Below, piece by piece: positions 48,883 through 58,475 of a stretch of 64,000 nt of DNA. The translations under genes and the position numbers were made by a program. Every line of letters starts with the position of its first letter. Positions within the stretch are counted from its first letter, which is position 1. The notes under the pieces were generated by a model. That model saw only the letters and a program-made list of their open reading frames with translations, ran no database searches and was not told the DNA's origin. This DNA comes from Devosia beringensis (GTDB taxonomy: Bacteria > Pseudomonadota > Alphaproteobacteria > Rhizobiales > Devosiaceae): assembly GCF_014926585.1 (NCBI RefSeq), contig NZ_CP045422.1, forward strand, positions 3,564,001 through 3,628,000, in the 5' to 3' direction.

Positions 48883-51576
48883 TTAGCCGAGGCCGAGGCG
48901 GCGCTGCCACCAGCCGGCCTTCTTCTTGCCCGCGGGCTCGTCGGTCGGCTCTTCTTCGGCCTTGGGGGCACTGGAGGAGACCACGACGCCTTCGGCGGGC
49001 AGATCCTTCTTGACGCGGCGCGGCTTGGGCGCCTCGACGTCAACTTCAGCCTCGGCAGCAGCGGCGGGAGCCGCTACGGCAGGAGCAGGTTCGACTTCAG
49101 GGGCGGCTTCGACGACGCTGGCCGCCGGTGCGGCAGCTTCGGCTTCAGCCTTGGGCTTGCGGGCCCGTGGCTTGCGCTTGGGCTTGTCGTCAGCAGCGGC
49201 CTCGGCCGGTGCATCCACCTGCACCTGTTCGTCAACTGCCGCAACCGCGACGGCCGCGATCTCGGCAGGCGATGTCACGACGGCGCCGGCTGCCGGCTTG
49301 CGGCGGCGGGTGCGCTTGGGCTTGTCGGACGCGGCTTCCTCGGCAGGGGCCTCGGCCAGCTCGTCCTGCACCAGCAGGGCATCGGCGACGGCATCGACCG
49401 TTGCGGGGGTCGGGGCGCCTGCCGCTGCGTCGGCGGATGGCTCGTTGCCCTCTTCGCCCTCGCGACGGTTGCGGCGACCACCGCGGCGACCGCGACGGCG
49501 ACGGCGGCGGGGCTCGCCATCGGCGCCATCGGCCTCGGTCTGCACGCCGTTCTCGTCAGCGTCTTCGGCGTCGCCTTCGACGTCAGCATCGGTGCCAGCC
49601 TGGGCATCGTCAGCCGGTGCCTGGGCAGCGCGCTGCTGGGGCGGCCGCTGGCCACCTTCATCACCGCGTTCGGCACCACCGCGACGGCGACGACGACGAC
49701 GACGCGTGCGGCCTTCGCCATCGGCGGCTTCGCCATTTGGCGCAGCCTTTTCCTCGGCCTCTTCGTCTTCGATCTCGACTTCGTCCTCGATCTCGTCATC
49801 GGCATCATCGTCGATGGTGGCGCTGTCGACACGGACATGCTCGACGGCGCGCTGTTCGACATAGGTGGTGACGCGGACTTCACCCTTTTCGATGGCGAAC
49901 TGGTGCCCGGTCATCTTGCTGTCGGCGGTGATGGTGATCGAGAGCGCGTTGCGAATCTCGAGCGCCGTCAGCGTCTCGCGCTTGAAGTTGAGGATGTAGA
50001 GCGCGACCTCGACAGGCACGCGCACATTGATCGACTGGCCATGGCGGCGCAGCACGTGATCCTCGATATTGCGCATGATCATCAGCGCCAGCGACTCGAC
50101 GGAGCGCACGAGGCCGGTGCCATCGCACATCGGGCACTTGTGGGTGGAGCTTTCAACGACGCCGAAGCGGATGCGCTGGCGGCTCATTTCCATCAGGCCG
50201 AAATGGCTGATGCGGCCGACCTGGATGCGGGCGCGATCGTCCTTGAGGCAATCCTTGAGCTTGCGCTCGACGGCCCGGTTGGAGCGGTTTTCCATCATAT
50301 CGATGAAATCGATGACGATCAGGCCGGCCAGGTCGCGCAGGCGCAGCTGGCGAGCCACTTCATCGGCGGCTTCCAGATTGGTCTGGAGCGCGGTGTCCTC
50401 GATATTGTGCTCCTTGGTGGAGCGGCCCGAGTTCACGTCGATCGAGACCAGCGCCTCGGTCGGGTTGATGACGATATAGCCGCCCGAAGGCAGGGTCACC
50501 GTGGGTGAGAACATGGAGTCGAGCTGGGCTTCGATGCCATATTTGGAGAACAGCGGCTGATCATCCTTGTAGAGCTGCACGTTCTTGGCGTGGCTCGGCA
50601 TGATCATGCGCATGAAGTCCTTGGCCTCGGCGAAGGCAGCGTCGCCGGCCACGAAAACCTCGTCGATCTCCTTGTTGTAGAGATCGCGGATGGTCCGCTT
50701 GATCAGCGAGCCTTCCTCATAGACCAGGCACGGTGCCTGGCTCTTGAGCGTGAGCGAACGCACGCTCTCCCACAGGCGCATCAGATATTCGAAGTCGCGC
50801 TTGACCTCGGCCTTGGTGCGCGAGGCACCGGCCGTGCGCAGGATGACGCCCATGCCCTGGGGCACTTCGAGATCGGAGGTGATCTCCTTGAGGCGCTTGC
50901 GGTCGGCTGCGTTGGTAATCTTGCGCGAAATGCCGCCGCCACGGGCGGTATTGGGCATCAGCACGGAATAGCGGCCGGCCAGCGAGAGATAGGTCGTCAG
51001 GGCAGCGCCCTTGTTGCCGCGCTCTTCCTTGACCACCTGCACCAGCATGACCTGGCGGCGCTTGATGACTTCCTGGATCTTGTAGTGCTTGCGCGACTGG
51101 CTCTGGCGGCGCCGCTCGGGCACTTCCTCGAGCGCATCGGCGCCACCGATCGATTCGACGGGCTCGGAATTGGCCGGGGCCTGTTCGATATGGCTGTCGT
51201 CGTCGCTGTCCTGGGGATCAGCGTCGGCCTCGACATCGCTCACGCCTTCGGGCAGCGAGACATGGTCCTCGGCGTCCTCGGCATGCTCTTCTTCTTCGTC
51301 GCGCAGCAGCGCTTCGCGATCGGCAACCGGGATCTGGTAATAGTCGGGGTGGATTTCGCTGAAGGCGAGGAAGCCGTGGCGATTGCCGCCATATTCAACG
51401 AAAGCGGCCTGCAGGGACGGCTCAACGCGCGTCACCTTGGCGAGGTAGATATTGCCCCGCAACTGCTGGCGCTGGGCGGACTCGAAATCGAATTCCTCGA
51501 TCCTGTTACCCGCTGTGACGACAATCCGTGTTTCTTCCGGGTGGATGGCATCCACCAGCATTCTCTTGGTAGCCAT
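48883..51576 (-). CDS. rne: Ribonuclease E
   Basis: An 897-residue endonuclease that scaffolds the RNA degradosome. The S1 domain (from about 37) is split by an acidic insert (about 95-165), as known for alphaproteobacterial RNase E. The DNase-I-like catalytic aspartates are in VSIDVNSGRST and LIVIDFIDMM, and the zinc-link is CPMCDGTG. From about 590 the protein is disordered, with several Arg-rich tracts ([10 protein letters not shown] and others) for RNA binding, and ends GWWQRRLGLG. The start ATG 51576 has GGAG upstream. Confidence 0.96.
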   Translation of the reverse strand: MATKRMLVDAIHPEETRIVVTAGNRIEEFDFESAQRQQLRGNIYLAKVTRVEPSLQAAFVEYGGNRHGFLAFSEIHPDYYQIPVADREALLRDEEEEHAEDAEDHVSLPEGVSDVEADADPQDSDDDSHIEQAPANSEPVESIGGADALEEVPERRRQSQSRKHYKIQEVIKRRQVMLVQVVKEERGNKGAALTTYLSLAGRYSVLMPNTARGGGISRKITNAADRKRLKEITSDLEVPQGMGVILRTAGASRTKAEVKRDFEYLMRLWESVRSLTLKSQAPCLVYEEGSLIKRTIRDLYNKEIDEVFVAGDAAFAEAKDFMRMIMPSHAKNVQLYKDDQPLFSKYGIEAQLDSMFSPTVTLPSGGYIVINPTEALVSIDVNSGRSTKEHNIEDTALQTNLEAADEVARQLRLRDLAGLIVIDFIDMMENRSNRAVERKLKDCLKDDRARIQVGRISHFGLMEMSRQRIRFGVVESSTHKCPMCDGTGLVRSVESLALMIMRNIEDHVLRRHGQSINVRVPVEVALYILNFKRETLTALEIRNALSITITADSKMTGHQFAIEKGEVRVTTYVEQRAVEHVRVDSATIDDDADDEIEDEVEIEDEEAEEKAAPNGEAADGEGRTRRRRRRRRGGAERGDEGGQRPPQQRAAQAPADDAQAGTDADVEGDAEDADENGVQTEADGADGEPRRRRRRGRRGGRRNRREGEEGNEPSADAAAGAPTPATVDAVADALLVQDELAEAPAEEAASDKPKRTRRRKPAAGAVVTSPAEIAAVAVAAVDEQVQVDAPAEAAADDKPKRKPRARKPKAEAEAAAPAASVVEAAPEVEPAPAVAAPAAAAEAEVDVEAPKPRRVKKDLPAEGVVVSSSAPKAEEEPTDEPAGKKKAGWWQRRLGLG

Positions 51577-51790
51577 AATGAACTCCGCGCCTTCGCGCGC
51601 CGACAAGAGGGCGCCGGAGAACCGGTATCCTTCTGGTAGCGCAGTGCGAGGCGAATGGTTTGGGGGTGGGTGCGCGCAGAAGCTCTGCCTTGAGCGCGCC
51701 GATGTGATTGGTCATGGCCGAAAGTTGCAGCGTGGCAAAGCGGCAATCGTCTTGTTCGATCGCGTCGCGTATTGTCCGCCTGCGGGCCAT
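51506..51790 (-). CDS. Possible leader ORF overlapping the rne start
   Basis: A 94-codon ORF starting MARRRTIRDAIEQDD with a strong AGGAAGAGG ribosome site 4 bp upstream. Its first 50 codons look protein-like (amphipathic helix); the later part, in the rne overlap, does not. It would end 70 bases inside rne. It could regulate rne translation or be a chance ORF in a long leader. Confidence 0.3.
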   Translation of the reverse strand: MARRRTIRDAIEQDDCRFATLQLSAMTNHIGALKAELLRAPTPKPFASHCATRRIPVLRRPLVGARRRGVHYGYQENAGGCHPPGRNTDCRHSG

Positions 51791-52194
51791 CTGACCTCTT
51801 CCTATTGGGCTGCCTGCATCCGAGGATTGGCGAGCAGCCGTCCGGCCCGAATGGGACCGAAATTCGTAAAAAGCGCAAGAATTGCCGCTTCTAAACCAGA
51901 GCAGGGAGGTCTCTTCGATCCCATTTCCGGTCGCTTTCCGTGCCGCCGTAGAGAGCCTGAGGCTGCAAAAACCGGCGTCGGGAAAGCTTGCGCTTCGCCT
52001 TAAGCGTGTAGGGATGTCGCGGCCAATTGGCAACAGGAAACTCCAAGGCCCTGCGGTCACGACAAATTTGGCGGGCATTTGCGGCTCCATGTTGGCCCGA
52101 CCGGCAAATCATCGCATAAGAGCCGGCAGTGCCGCAGAATCGCCCGACCGGGATGCGATGGGCGGCGCCTTGCGATCCAGGGGCCGGCCAGCAC
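51577..52194. promoter_or_regulatory. Long divergent leader region of rne and amiC
   Basis: About 620 bp between divergent genes. RNase E mRNAs often carry long 5' leaders through which the enzyme controls its own level, and this stretch is of the right size. Apart from the leader ORF above, no gene was seen. Confidence 0.45.
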
Positions 52195-53439
52195 GTGTTC
52201 AAAGCCATTCACACTTTCCTGTTACCGCTGCTGGTCTGCCTGGCCCTGTTCTCGGCTGGGAGCACGGCGCAGGAAACGGCCGCCGCCGCGGCAGCGATGG
52301 CGGGACTGCCCAATGTCATGGGCGTACGAGTGACCGCGACGCCGGACCGCGCGCGGCTGGTCATCGACCTGGCGGACAAGACTGAATTCGCGCTGGTGTC
52401 GCTGAGCGGGCCCGACCGACTGGCTATCGATGTGCGCGCCGCCACCTTCACCGTGCCCGAGCCGGTTGTGGAAGTGACCGAGGCGGGCGTGATCTCCCAG
52501 TATGAGGTGCAGCAGGCGGGACCGGACCGGGTGCGCACCATCCTGACCCTGTCGGCGCCTGCCCAGGTGCAGCAGGCCTATGTGCTGGCCCCCTTTGAGG
52601 ACCAGCCAGCACGGCTCATCGTCGATATCATCGCCGCCACGCCCGCGGAATTTGCCGCCAATGTGGCCAAGGATGCCGTGGCGTCGGTCACGCCGGCGCC
52701 GGCGGTGGACAGCTCGACCCCGGCCGGCGGTTCCGAACTGCCCATCGCCACGCGACCGCTGGTGGTGATCGATCCGGGACATGGCGGCATTGACAGCGGC
52801 GCCGAAGCGCCTGGCGGCATCAAGGAGAAGGACATCGTCCTGGCCTTCGCCCTCAAGCTGCAGCAATTGCTGGTTGATTCCGGGCGTTTCGACGTGGCGC
52901 TGACGCGCGAGGATGACACCTATCTGCGGCTCGAAGAGCGGGTGGCGCTGGCCCGGGCCAACAAGGCCGACATCTTCATCTCCATTCACGCCGACAGCTT
53001 CCAGCAGCCGGAAATCCGCGGCGCCAGCGTCTATACGCGCGACGAGAACGCCACCGACGTGCTCGACAAGGTGCTGGCGGACAAGGAGAACCGCACCGAC
53101 GTCATTGCCGGCTTTGCCATGCCGCAAATGGCGCCCGAAGTGGTCGATATCCTGCTCGACCTGATGCGCCGCGAGATGCGGCACCAGTCCTACACGCTGG
53201 CGCAGTCGATCGTGCATCAGCTCGAGGCCAGCGTCGAATTGCGGCGCTTCCCGGTGCGGCAGGCCGACTTCTTTGTGCTGCAGGCGCCCGATGTGCCATC
53301 GGTGCTGGTCGAGCTGGGCTTTCTGTCCAATACCGACGACATGGCCAATCTGCTGCAGGGCGAGTGGCAGGGGCGCACCGCCGAGGCGCTGGCGCGCGGC
53401 ATATCGAGCTATTTCGACGGCATGGTGGCGCCGGAGTGA
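52195..53439 (+). CDS. amiC: N-acetylmuramoyl-L-alanine amidase (AmiC type)
   Basis: About 414 residues: a signal peptide (FLLPLLVCLALFSAGSTAQ), an AMIN domain (about 35-145) that targets the septum, and an Amidase_3 domain (about 185-410). The zinc ligands are in IDPGHGGIDSGA, the Glu of IKEKDIV, and SIHADSF; the catalytic Glu is in LVELGFLSN. It cleaves peptide stems during daughter-cell separation. GTG 52195 is chosen as start by the signal peptide; upstream in-frame starts exist at 52129 and 52153. Confidence 0.92.
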   Translation: MFKAIHTFLLPLLVCLALFSAGSTAQETAAAAAAMAGLPNVMGVRVTATPDRARLVIDLADKTEFALVSLSGPDRLAIDVRAATFTVPEPVVEVTEAGVISQYEVQQAGPDRVRTILTLSAPAQVQQAYVLAPFEDQPARLIVDIIAATPAEFAANVAKDAVASVTPAPAVDSSTPAGGSELPIATRPLVVIDPGHGGIDSGAEAPGGIKEKDIVLAFALKLQQLLVDSGRFDVALTREDDTYLRLEERVALARANKADIFISIHADSFQQPEIRGASVYTRDENATDVLDKVLADKENRTDVIAGFAMPQMAPEVVDILLDLMRREMRHQSYTLAQSIVHQLEASVELRRFPVRQADFFVLQAPDVPSVLVELGFLSNTDDMANLLQGEWQGRTAEALARGISSYFDGMVAPE

Positions 53440-53623
53440 TGTGACAAATCGGTCACGAGCGATGCCAAGCGGTCGGAACGGGCTGCGGCATCGGGCTTGT
53501 GATCCACTTTGGGCCGCGTCTCTGCTATGATTCTGCCAACGACAGCGATGCGCCGCCGGCAGTATCGCATTGACCATCTGGCATGCCCGATCCGCTCGGA
53601 CATGTCGCGGAGAGATTGACTAG

Positions 53624-56095
53624 ATGCTGCGCTTGATCGGCTGGTTGTTCGGCCTTGGGATATTTCTGGCCTTTCTCGCTCTGGGCGCGGGCGCCATCTA
53701 TCTGACCACCGTGTCGGCGGAACTGCCGGACTATACGGTGCTCAAGGATTACCAGCCGCCGGTGACAACGCGCGTGCATGCCGCCGATGGTACGCTGCTG
53801 GCCGAGTTTGCGCGCGAAAGGCGGCTGTTCCAGCCGATCGAAACCGTGCCGCCGCTGGTGATCAATGCTTTCCTCTCGGCCGAGGACAAGGACTTCTACA
53901 ATCACGGCGGCATTGCCATTGATGGCGTGTTCCGCGCGGTGCGCGACAATGTGATGGCCCGGCTCGATGGCAACACCGCCATTCAGGGCGGCGGCTCCTC
54001 CATCACCCAGCAGGTGGCCAAGAATTTCCTCCTTACCGCCGACCAGACCTGGGACCGCAAGATCCAGGAAGCGCTGCTGGCGCTGCGGATAGAATCGACG
54101 TTTTCCAAGGACCGCATCCTCGAGCTCTATCTCAACGAGATCTTTCTCGGCCTGAACTCCTATGGCGTGGCCGCGGCGGCGCTGAACTATTTCGACAAGG
54201 CGCTCTATCAGCTCACCCTGAGCGAGGCGGCCTATATCGCCGCGCTGCCCAAGGGGCCGAACAATTACCATCCCTTCCGGCGCCCCCAGGCCGCCATCGA
54301 GCGCCGCAACTGGGTGATCGATCGCATGGTCGAGAATGGCTATGCCACGCTCGAAGAAGGGGCGCTGGCCAAGGACGAGCCGCTCAATGTCAGCCCGCGT
54401 GCGGGCGGCAGCCAGCTCTATTCGGCCGAATATTTCACCGAGGAAGTGCGGCGCGACCTGGCCAAGCTCTATGGCGAGGACCAGCTCTATGGCGGCGGCC
54501 TGTCGGTGCGCACGACGCTGGAGCCCAAGCTGCAGACCTATGCGCGGCAGGCGCTGATGGATGGGCTAATCGCCTATGACCAGAGCCGGGGCTTCCGCGA
54601 GCCGGTGGCCAGCATCGCGCTGGGCGCCGACTGGGGCGCCGATGTCAGCAAGATCATACCCCTGAGCGATGTGCCGGAATGGCAGCTGGCGGTGGTGCTG
54701 GAGCTGGGCGACAACTCGGCCCGCATCGGCCTGCGGCCCGACGGCATTGCCGATGGCGGGACCTCGGACGAGCGCCTCGAGGGCACGCTGGCCGGGGCCG
54801 ATATCAAGTGGGTTTCCAAGCGGGTAGAGAGCTTTCTCAAGGTTGGTGATGTGGTCTATGTCTCGCCGGTGGCCGGCAAGACCGGGTCCTATACGCTGCA
54901 GCAGGTGCCCGAAATCGAGGGCGCGCTGGTGGCGATGGATCCGCGCACCGGCCGCGTGCTGGCCATGGTGGGCGGGTTCTCCTATGCGCTGAGCGAGTTC
55001 AACCGGGCGACCCAGGCACTGCGCCAGCCCGGCTCGTCGTTCAAGCCCATCGTCTATGCGGCGGCGCTGGACAATGGCTATACGCCGGCCTCGGTGGTGC
55101 TCGATGCCCCGGTGGAAATCCGCAATAGCGACGGCTCGATCTGGCGGCCGGAGAACTATGCGCAGGAATTCTACGGGCCACAGACGCTGCGGCGCGGCAT
55201 CGAGCGCAGCCGCAACGTCATGACCGTCCGGCTGGCGCGCGACATCGGCATGCCGCTGGTGGCCGAATATGCCAAGATGTTCGGCGTCTATGACAGCATG
55301 CAGCCGGTGCTGGCCATGGCGCTGGGGGCGGGCGAGACCACCGACATGCGGATGACGGCAGCCTATTCCACCATTGCCAATGGCGGGCGCAAGATCGTGC
55401 CGACCCTGATCGACCGGGTGCAGGACCGCTATGGCGTCACCGTCTACAAGCACGACCAGCGCCTGTGCCAGGACTGCCAGGCCGATGAATGGCGCGGGCA
55501 GGGTGAACCGCTGATCGTGGACAATCGCGAGCAGGTGCTCGATCCCATGACCGCCTACCAGATCACCTCGATGATGGAAGGCGTGGTGCAGCGCGGCACC
55601 GGCACCGCCGCCAAGGTGCTCGGCCGGCCGGTGGCCGGCAAGACCGGCACCACCAATGACTACAAGGATGCCTGGTTTGTCGGCTTCACGCCCGAGCTGG
55701 CCGTGGGCGTCTATGTCGGCTACGACCAGCCGCGCTCGATGGGCAGTTCGGTCACCGGTGGCAGCTTTGCCACGCCGATCTTCACCGAGTTCATGGCCAA
55801 GGCGCTCGAAGGCAAGCCGGCCACCCCGTTCAACGTGCCAGCTGGCATGAGCACGGCGTGGATCAATCCCAATTCGGGCGTTTCCGCGTTTGATGGCGAA
55901 GCGGCGGTGGAGGAATCCTTCAAGCCGGGCACCGGACCCAACCTGATGACCTCGGTGATCGGGCTGGACGCCAATACGCTGGACGCCATCCAGCGCCAGC
56001 AGCAGATGCAGCAGCAATATCAGGGCGGCATTACCCAGCCGAGCGGCAATGGCCAATATCTCGATCCCAATCTGGGGCGCGGCGGGCTGTTCTAG
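53624..56095 (+). CDS. mrcA: Bifunctional penicillin-binding protein 1A
   Basis: An 823-residue peptidoglycan synthase. One N-terminal helix anchors it. The GT51 glycosyltransferase has catalytic Glu87 in LSAEDKDFYNHGG. An OB-like region (about 330-425) precedes the transpeptidase with Ser471 in SSFK, SRN, and KTGTTND. The C-terminal tail is Gln-rich (QRQQQMQQQ). It follows amiC by 184 bp and abuts the next gene (stop directly followed by ATG). Confidence 0.96.
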   Translation: MLRLIGWLFGLGIFLAFLALGAGAIYLTTVSAELPDYTVLKDYQPPVTTRVHAADGTLLAEFARERRLFQPIETVPPLVINAFLSAEDKDFYNHGGIAIDGVFRAVRDNVMARLDGNTAIQGGGSSITQQVAKNFLLTADQTWDRKIQEALLALRIESTFSKDRILELYLNEIFLGLNSYGVAAAALNYFDKALYQLTLSEAAYIAALPKGPNNYHPFRRPQAAIERRNWVIDRMVENGYATLEEGALAKDEPLNVSPRAGGSQLYSAEYFTEEVRRDLAKLYGEDQLYGGGLSVRTTLEPKLQTYARQALMDGLIAYDQSRGFREPVASIALGADWGADVSKIIPLSDVPEWQLAVVLELGDNSARIGLRPDGIADGGTSDERLEGTLAGADIKWVSKRVESFLKVGDVVYVSPVAGKTGSYTLQQVPEIEGALVAMDPRTGRVLAMVGGFSYALSEFNRATQALRQPGSSFKPIVYAAALDNGYTPASVVLDAPVEIRNSDGSIWRPENYAQEFYGPQTLRRGIERSRNVMTVRLARDIGMPLVAEYAKMFGVYDSMQPVLAMALGAGETTDMRMTAAYSTIANGGRKIVPTLIDRVQDRYGVTVYKHDQRLCQDCQADEWRGQGEPLIVDNREQVLDPMTAYQITSMMEGVVQRGTGTAAKVLGRPVAGKTGTTNDYKDAWFVGFTPELAVGVYVGYDQPRSMGSSVTGGSFATPIFTEFMAKALEGKPATPFNVPAGMSTAWINPNSGVSAFDGEAAVEESFKPGTGPNLMTSVIGLDANTLDAIQRQQQMQQQYQGGITQPSGNGQYLDPNLGRGGLF

Positions 56096-56596
56096 ATGAG
56101 CGGCTTCGTGCTCTATCCAGATCCGCTGCTGCAGCAGGCGGCCGTATCGCGCCCGGTGGACGCTGCCCTCCGTGATGCCGGGATGGCCCTGCGCGAAGCT
56201 GCTGCCGGCGTCGAGGCCTATGGCCTGGCTGCGGCCCATATCGGCCGCGTCGAACCGGTGGCGGTGGTCAGCGTGGCGCCGGCGGGCATGGCGCGGGACT
56301 ATCGCCTGCTGTTCAATCCCGTGGTGCTGGCGACTTCCAGCGAAAAGGCATTCGGCCCCGAGGGCTCGGTGTCCATGCCGGCCATCGAGGTGCCGATCGA
56401 GCGGGCCATCTGGGTCGAGATCGGATTTGACGCCGAAGACGGTACGGCGCAGCGGCTTCGGCTCGAGGGTTTTGCCGCCCGCGTGGCCCAGCACGAGATC
56501 GAACAGGTCAACGGAATATTCTTCCTCAGCCGGCTCTCCCGGCTCAAGCGGGATACGGCGATCCGCAAGTATCTCAAGAGCCAGCGGGCCGGCTGA
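56096..56596 (+). CDS. Degenerate peptide-deformylase-like protein
   Basis: A 166-residue protein with the deformylase layout but lost metal ligands. Motif 1 reads YGLAAAHIG (His48 for Gln), motif 2 reads EGSVSMP (Ser91 for the metal-binding Cys), and motif 3 reads QHEIEQVNG (Gln137 for the second His). Deformylation activity is therefore unlikely. Its ATG touches the mrcA stop, so it is co-translated with PBP1a. A real def gene must be elsewhere. Confidence 0.8.
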   Translation: MSGFVLYPDPLLQQAAVSRPVDAALRDAGMALREAAAGVEAYGLAAAHIGRVEPVAVVSVAPAGMARDYRLLFNPVVLATSSEKAFGPEGSVSMPAIEVPIERAIWVEIGFDAEDGTAQRLRLEGFAARVAQHEIEQVNGIFFLSRLSRLKRDTAIRKYLKSQRAG

Positions 56597-56605
56597 CCGG
56601 CCCGC
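56584..56605. terminator. Hairpin at the convergent end of the deformylase-like gene
   Basis: A perfect 9-bp stem GCGGGCCGG / CCGGCCCGC with the stop codon of the gene in the CTGA loop. No T-tract. Confidence 0.5.
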
Positions 56606-56611
56606 CGCGTC

Positions 56612-57085
56612 TCAGCTCGGCAGGTTCTGCGGCACAAACACCAGGAATGGCGTCTGGGGTGCCTCGCCGGGCGGTGCGTAGGGCGGGGCCGGATCGCCGG
56701 GGTCGCCGAGCGATACGATATACTGGTGCAAGGACCGCATTTCGCCTTCGGTGAAATAATGCACATTGAACCAAGGCATGGGCGGTCTGGTTTCCAGTTT
56801 CTTGAGATAGTCCACCCATTGGTCTTCCGTATGGGCTGCCGCGGTCAGGCGCAGGTTGGCCGCGTAGGTCGTGCCCCAGGGGCCCTGATAGCCCACGGGG
56901 GTGCCCTTGAGGGCAGTGGCCGGATCAATGGTGCCCCCGGTCTCCGCGAAACCGACCGAATGGCAATCGTGGCATCCCCCGATACGGGAAATGCGTTCTC
57001 CCTCAGCAATAGAAACAACAGTATCCTGGGCCTGTGCATTTGCCGTCAACAGCAGACCAGCTAAAATAATAGTCTTGCGAAACAT
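56612..57085 (-). CDS. Periplasmic c-type cytochrome
   Basis: A 157-residue protein with a signal peptide (MFRKTIILAGLLLTANAQAQ) and one heme-c site CHDCH. Met ligands are possible in RPPMPWF or EMRSL. Its length and spacing fit class I cytochrome c domains found in dehydrogenase electron-transfer chains. The start ATG 57085 has GGAGGAAAGG. No partner dehydrogenase is adjacent except an alcohol dehydrogenase of the zinc type further right, which would not use it. Confidence 0.85.
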   Translation of the reverse strand: MFRKTIILAGLLLTANAQAQDTVVSIAEGERISRIGGCHDCHSVGFAETGGTIDPATALKGTPVGYQGPWGTTYAANLRLTAAAHTEDQWVDYLKKLETRPPMPWFNVHYFTEGEMRSLHQYIVSLGDPGDPAPPYAPPGEAPQTPFLVFVPQNLPS

Positions 57086-57266
57086 CCTTTCCTCCGGTGC
57101 GTCAGTCACCGTGCTCATAATGACTTGCATCGGATTTGCTGGCAAGGGAGCGGTTGATCCTGCCAGCGTCGTCCGCTACATGGGGCCAGAGCTTGCCGGG
57201 TGGCGTTTCGGGCTGGAGCGGAGATCTGCCTCCCGTCTGCAACGCGGCCCCTTTTAGGAATAGACA

Positions 57267-58389
57267 ATGCGTACGGAAATCGAAAAGACCGTCGCCGGAA
57301 TCGAGCAGGTTTTGACCCTGCTGAGGAGGCATCTTTGACTGGGATACTGCAGAACTCCGCCTCGACGCGCTGACGGCGCAAACTGAATCCCCCGATTTCT
57401 GGAATGATCCGGAAAAGGCCCGCACCACCATGCGCGAGCGCGACGAGCTCGACGTGGCGGTCAAATCCGTGCGCGAGCTCGAAGCGGGCATCCGCGACAA
57501 TGTCGAACTGATCGAGATGGGCGAAGCCGAAGGCGACGCCGAGATCGTCAAGGATGCCGAGGACGCGCTGCTCGAGCTGCGGCAGGTGGCCAAGCGCCGC
57601 CAGATCGAGACGCTGCTCTCGGGCGAAGTCGATGCCAACGATGCCTATGTGGAAATCCACTCGGGCGCCGGCGGCACCGAAAGCCAGGATTGGGCCAACA
57701 TGCTGCTGCGCATGTATACCCGCTGGGCCGAGCGCCGGAAGATGAAGGTCGAAGTGCTCGAAATGCACGACGGCGAAGAGGCCGGTATCAAGTCGGCCAC
57801 CATCAAGGTGTCCGGCCACAATGCCTATGGCTGGCTCAAGACCGAAAGCGGCGTGCATCGCCTGGTGCGCATCAGCCCCTACGATTCGGCGGCGCGACGG
57901 CATACGAGCTTTTCGAGCTGCTGGGTTTACCCTGTCGTGGACGATTCCATCGACATCGAAATCCGCGAAGCCGACCTCAAGGTCGATACCTATCGCGCCT
58001 CGGGTGCCGGCGGACAGCACGTCAACACCACCGACTCGGCGATCCGCATCACCCACGTGCCCTCCGGTATTATCGTCGCCTGCCAGCAGGAGCGCAGCCA
58101 GCACAAGAACCGGGCCACGGCCATGGCGATGCTGAAGTCGCGGCTCTACGAGGCCGAGCTGCAGAAGCGTGAAGAAGAAGCCAATGCGCAGGCGGCCAGC
58201 AAGACCGATATCGGCTGGGGCCACCAGATCCGCTCTTACGTGCTGCAGCCCTATCAGATGGTCAAGGATCTGCGCACGAGCGTCGAAAGCGGCCAGCCGG
58301 CTTTGGTGCTGGATGGCGACCTGGACGCGTTCATGGAAGCGGCCCTGGCGCAGCGCGTTGGCGTCGCCACCGATGTGAGCAGCGACTAG
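57267..58389 (+). CDS. prfB: Peptide chain release factor 2, made by +1 programmed frameshift
   Basis: A 373-residue RF2 assembled from two frames. The first 23 codons start at ATG 57267 and end CTT before an in-frame TGA (57336-57338). After a +1 slip, GAC TGG GAT continues in the long frame, open to 58389. The peptidyl-hydrolysis motif GGQ lies at about 248-250, and SPY (about 203-205) replaces the SPF stop-recognition tripeptide. RF2 reads UGA and UAA, and low RF2 favours the shift. Calling only the ORF from 57430 would lose 54 residues. Confidence 0.96.
57324..57339 (+). promoter_or_regulatory. RF2 programmed frameshift site
   Basis: AGGAGG-CAT-CTT-TGA-C: an internal Shine-Dalgarno-like AGGAGG three bases before the slippery CTT, then the in-frame UGA followed by C. 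Spacing is identical to the E. coli site. Confidence 0.96.
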
Positions 58390-58433
58390 GGTGGTATCAG
58401 CCGTTTAGCTTCGCTCCCGCAAAGCCTGGCCGG

Positions 58434-58451
58434 CCTTGACCCAGGTCAAGG
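58434..58451. promoter_or_regulatory. FNR/CRP-type palindrome upstream of the alcohol dehydrogenase
   Basis: CCTTGACC-CA-GGTCAAGG, a perfect 18-bp palindrome whose core TTGAC-N4-GTCAA has the spacing of FNR/CRP-family sites. Its centre is 79 bp before the GTG start. Confidence 0.55.
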
Positions 58452-58475
58452 CGGTCGCTGGCACTGCATGGCATC

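Noticed and set aside
49440..49720. Short CGACGGCGAC-like repeats resembling a repeat array
   Set aside because: They are codon repeats for the Arg-rich tracts of RNase E, with no spacers.
54566..56494. 642-codon open frame antisense to mrcA
   Set aside because: It covers the transpeptidase domain of PBP1a and has no family motif.
57430..58389. prfB starting at the internal ATG
   Set aside because: It would lose the N-terminal helix domain, and a perfect frameshift signal lies upstream.
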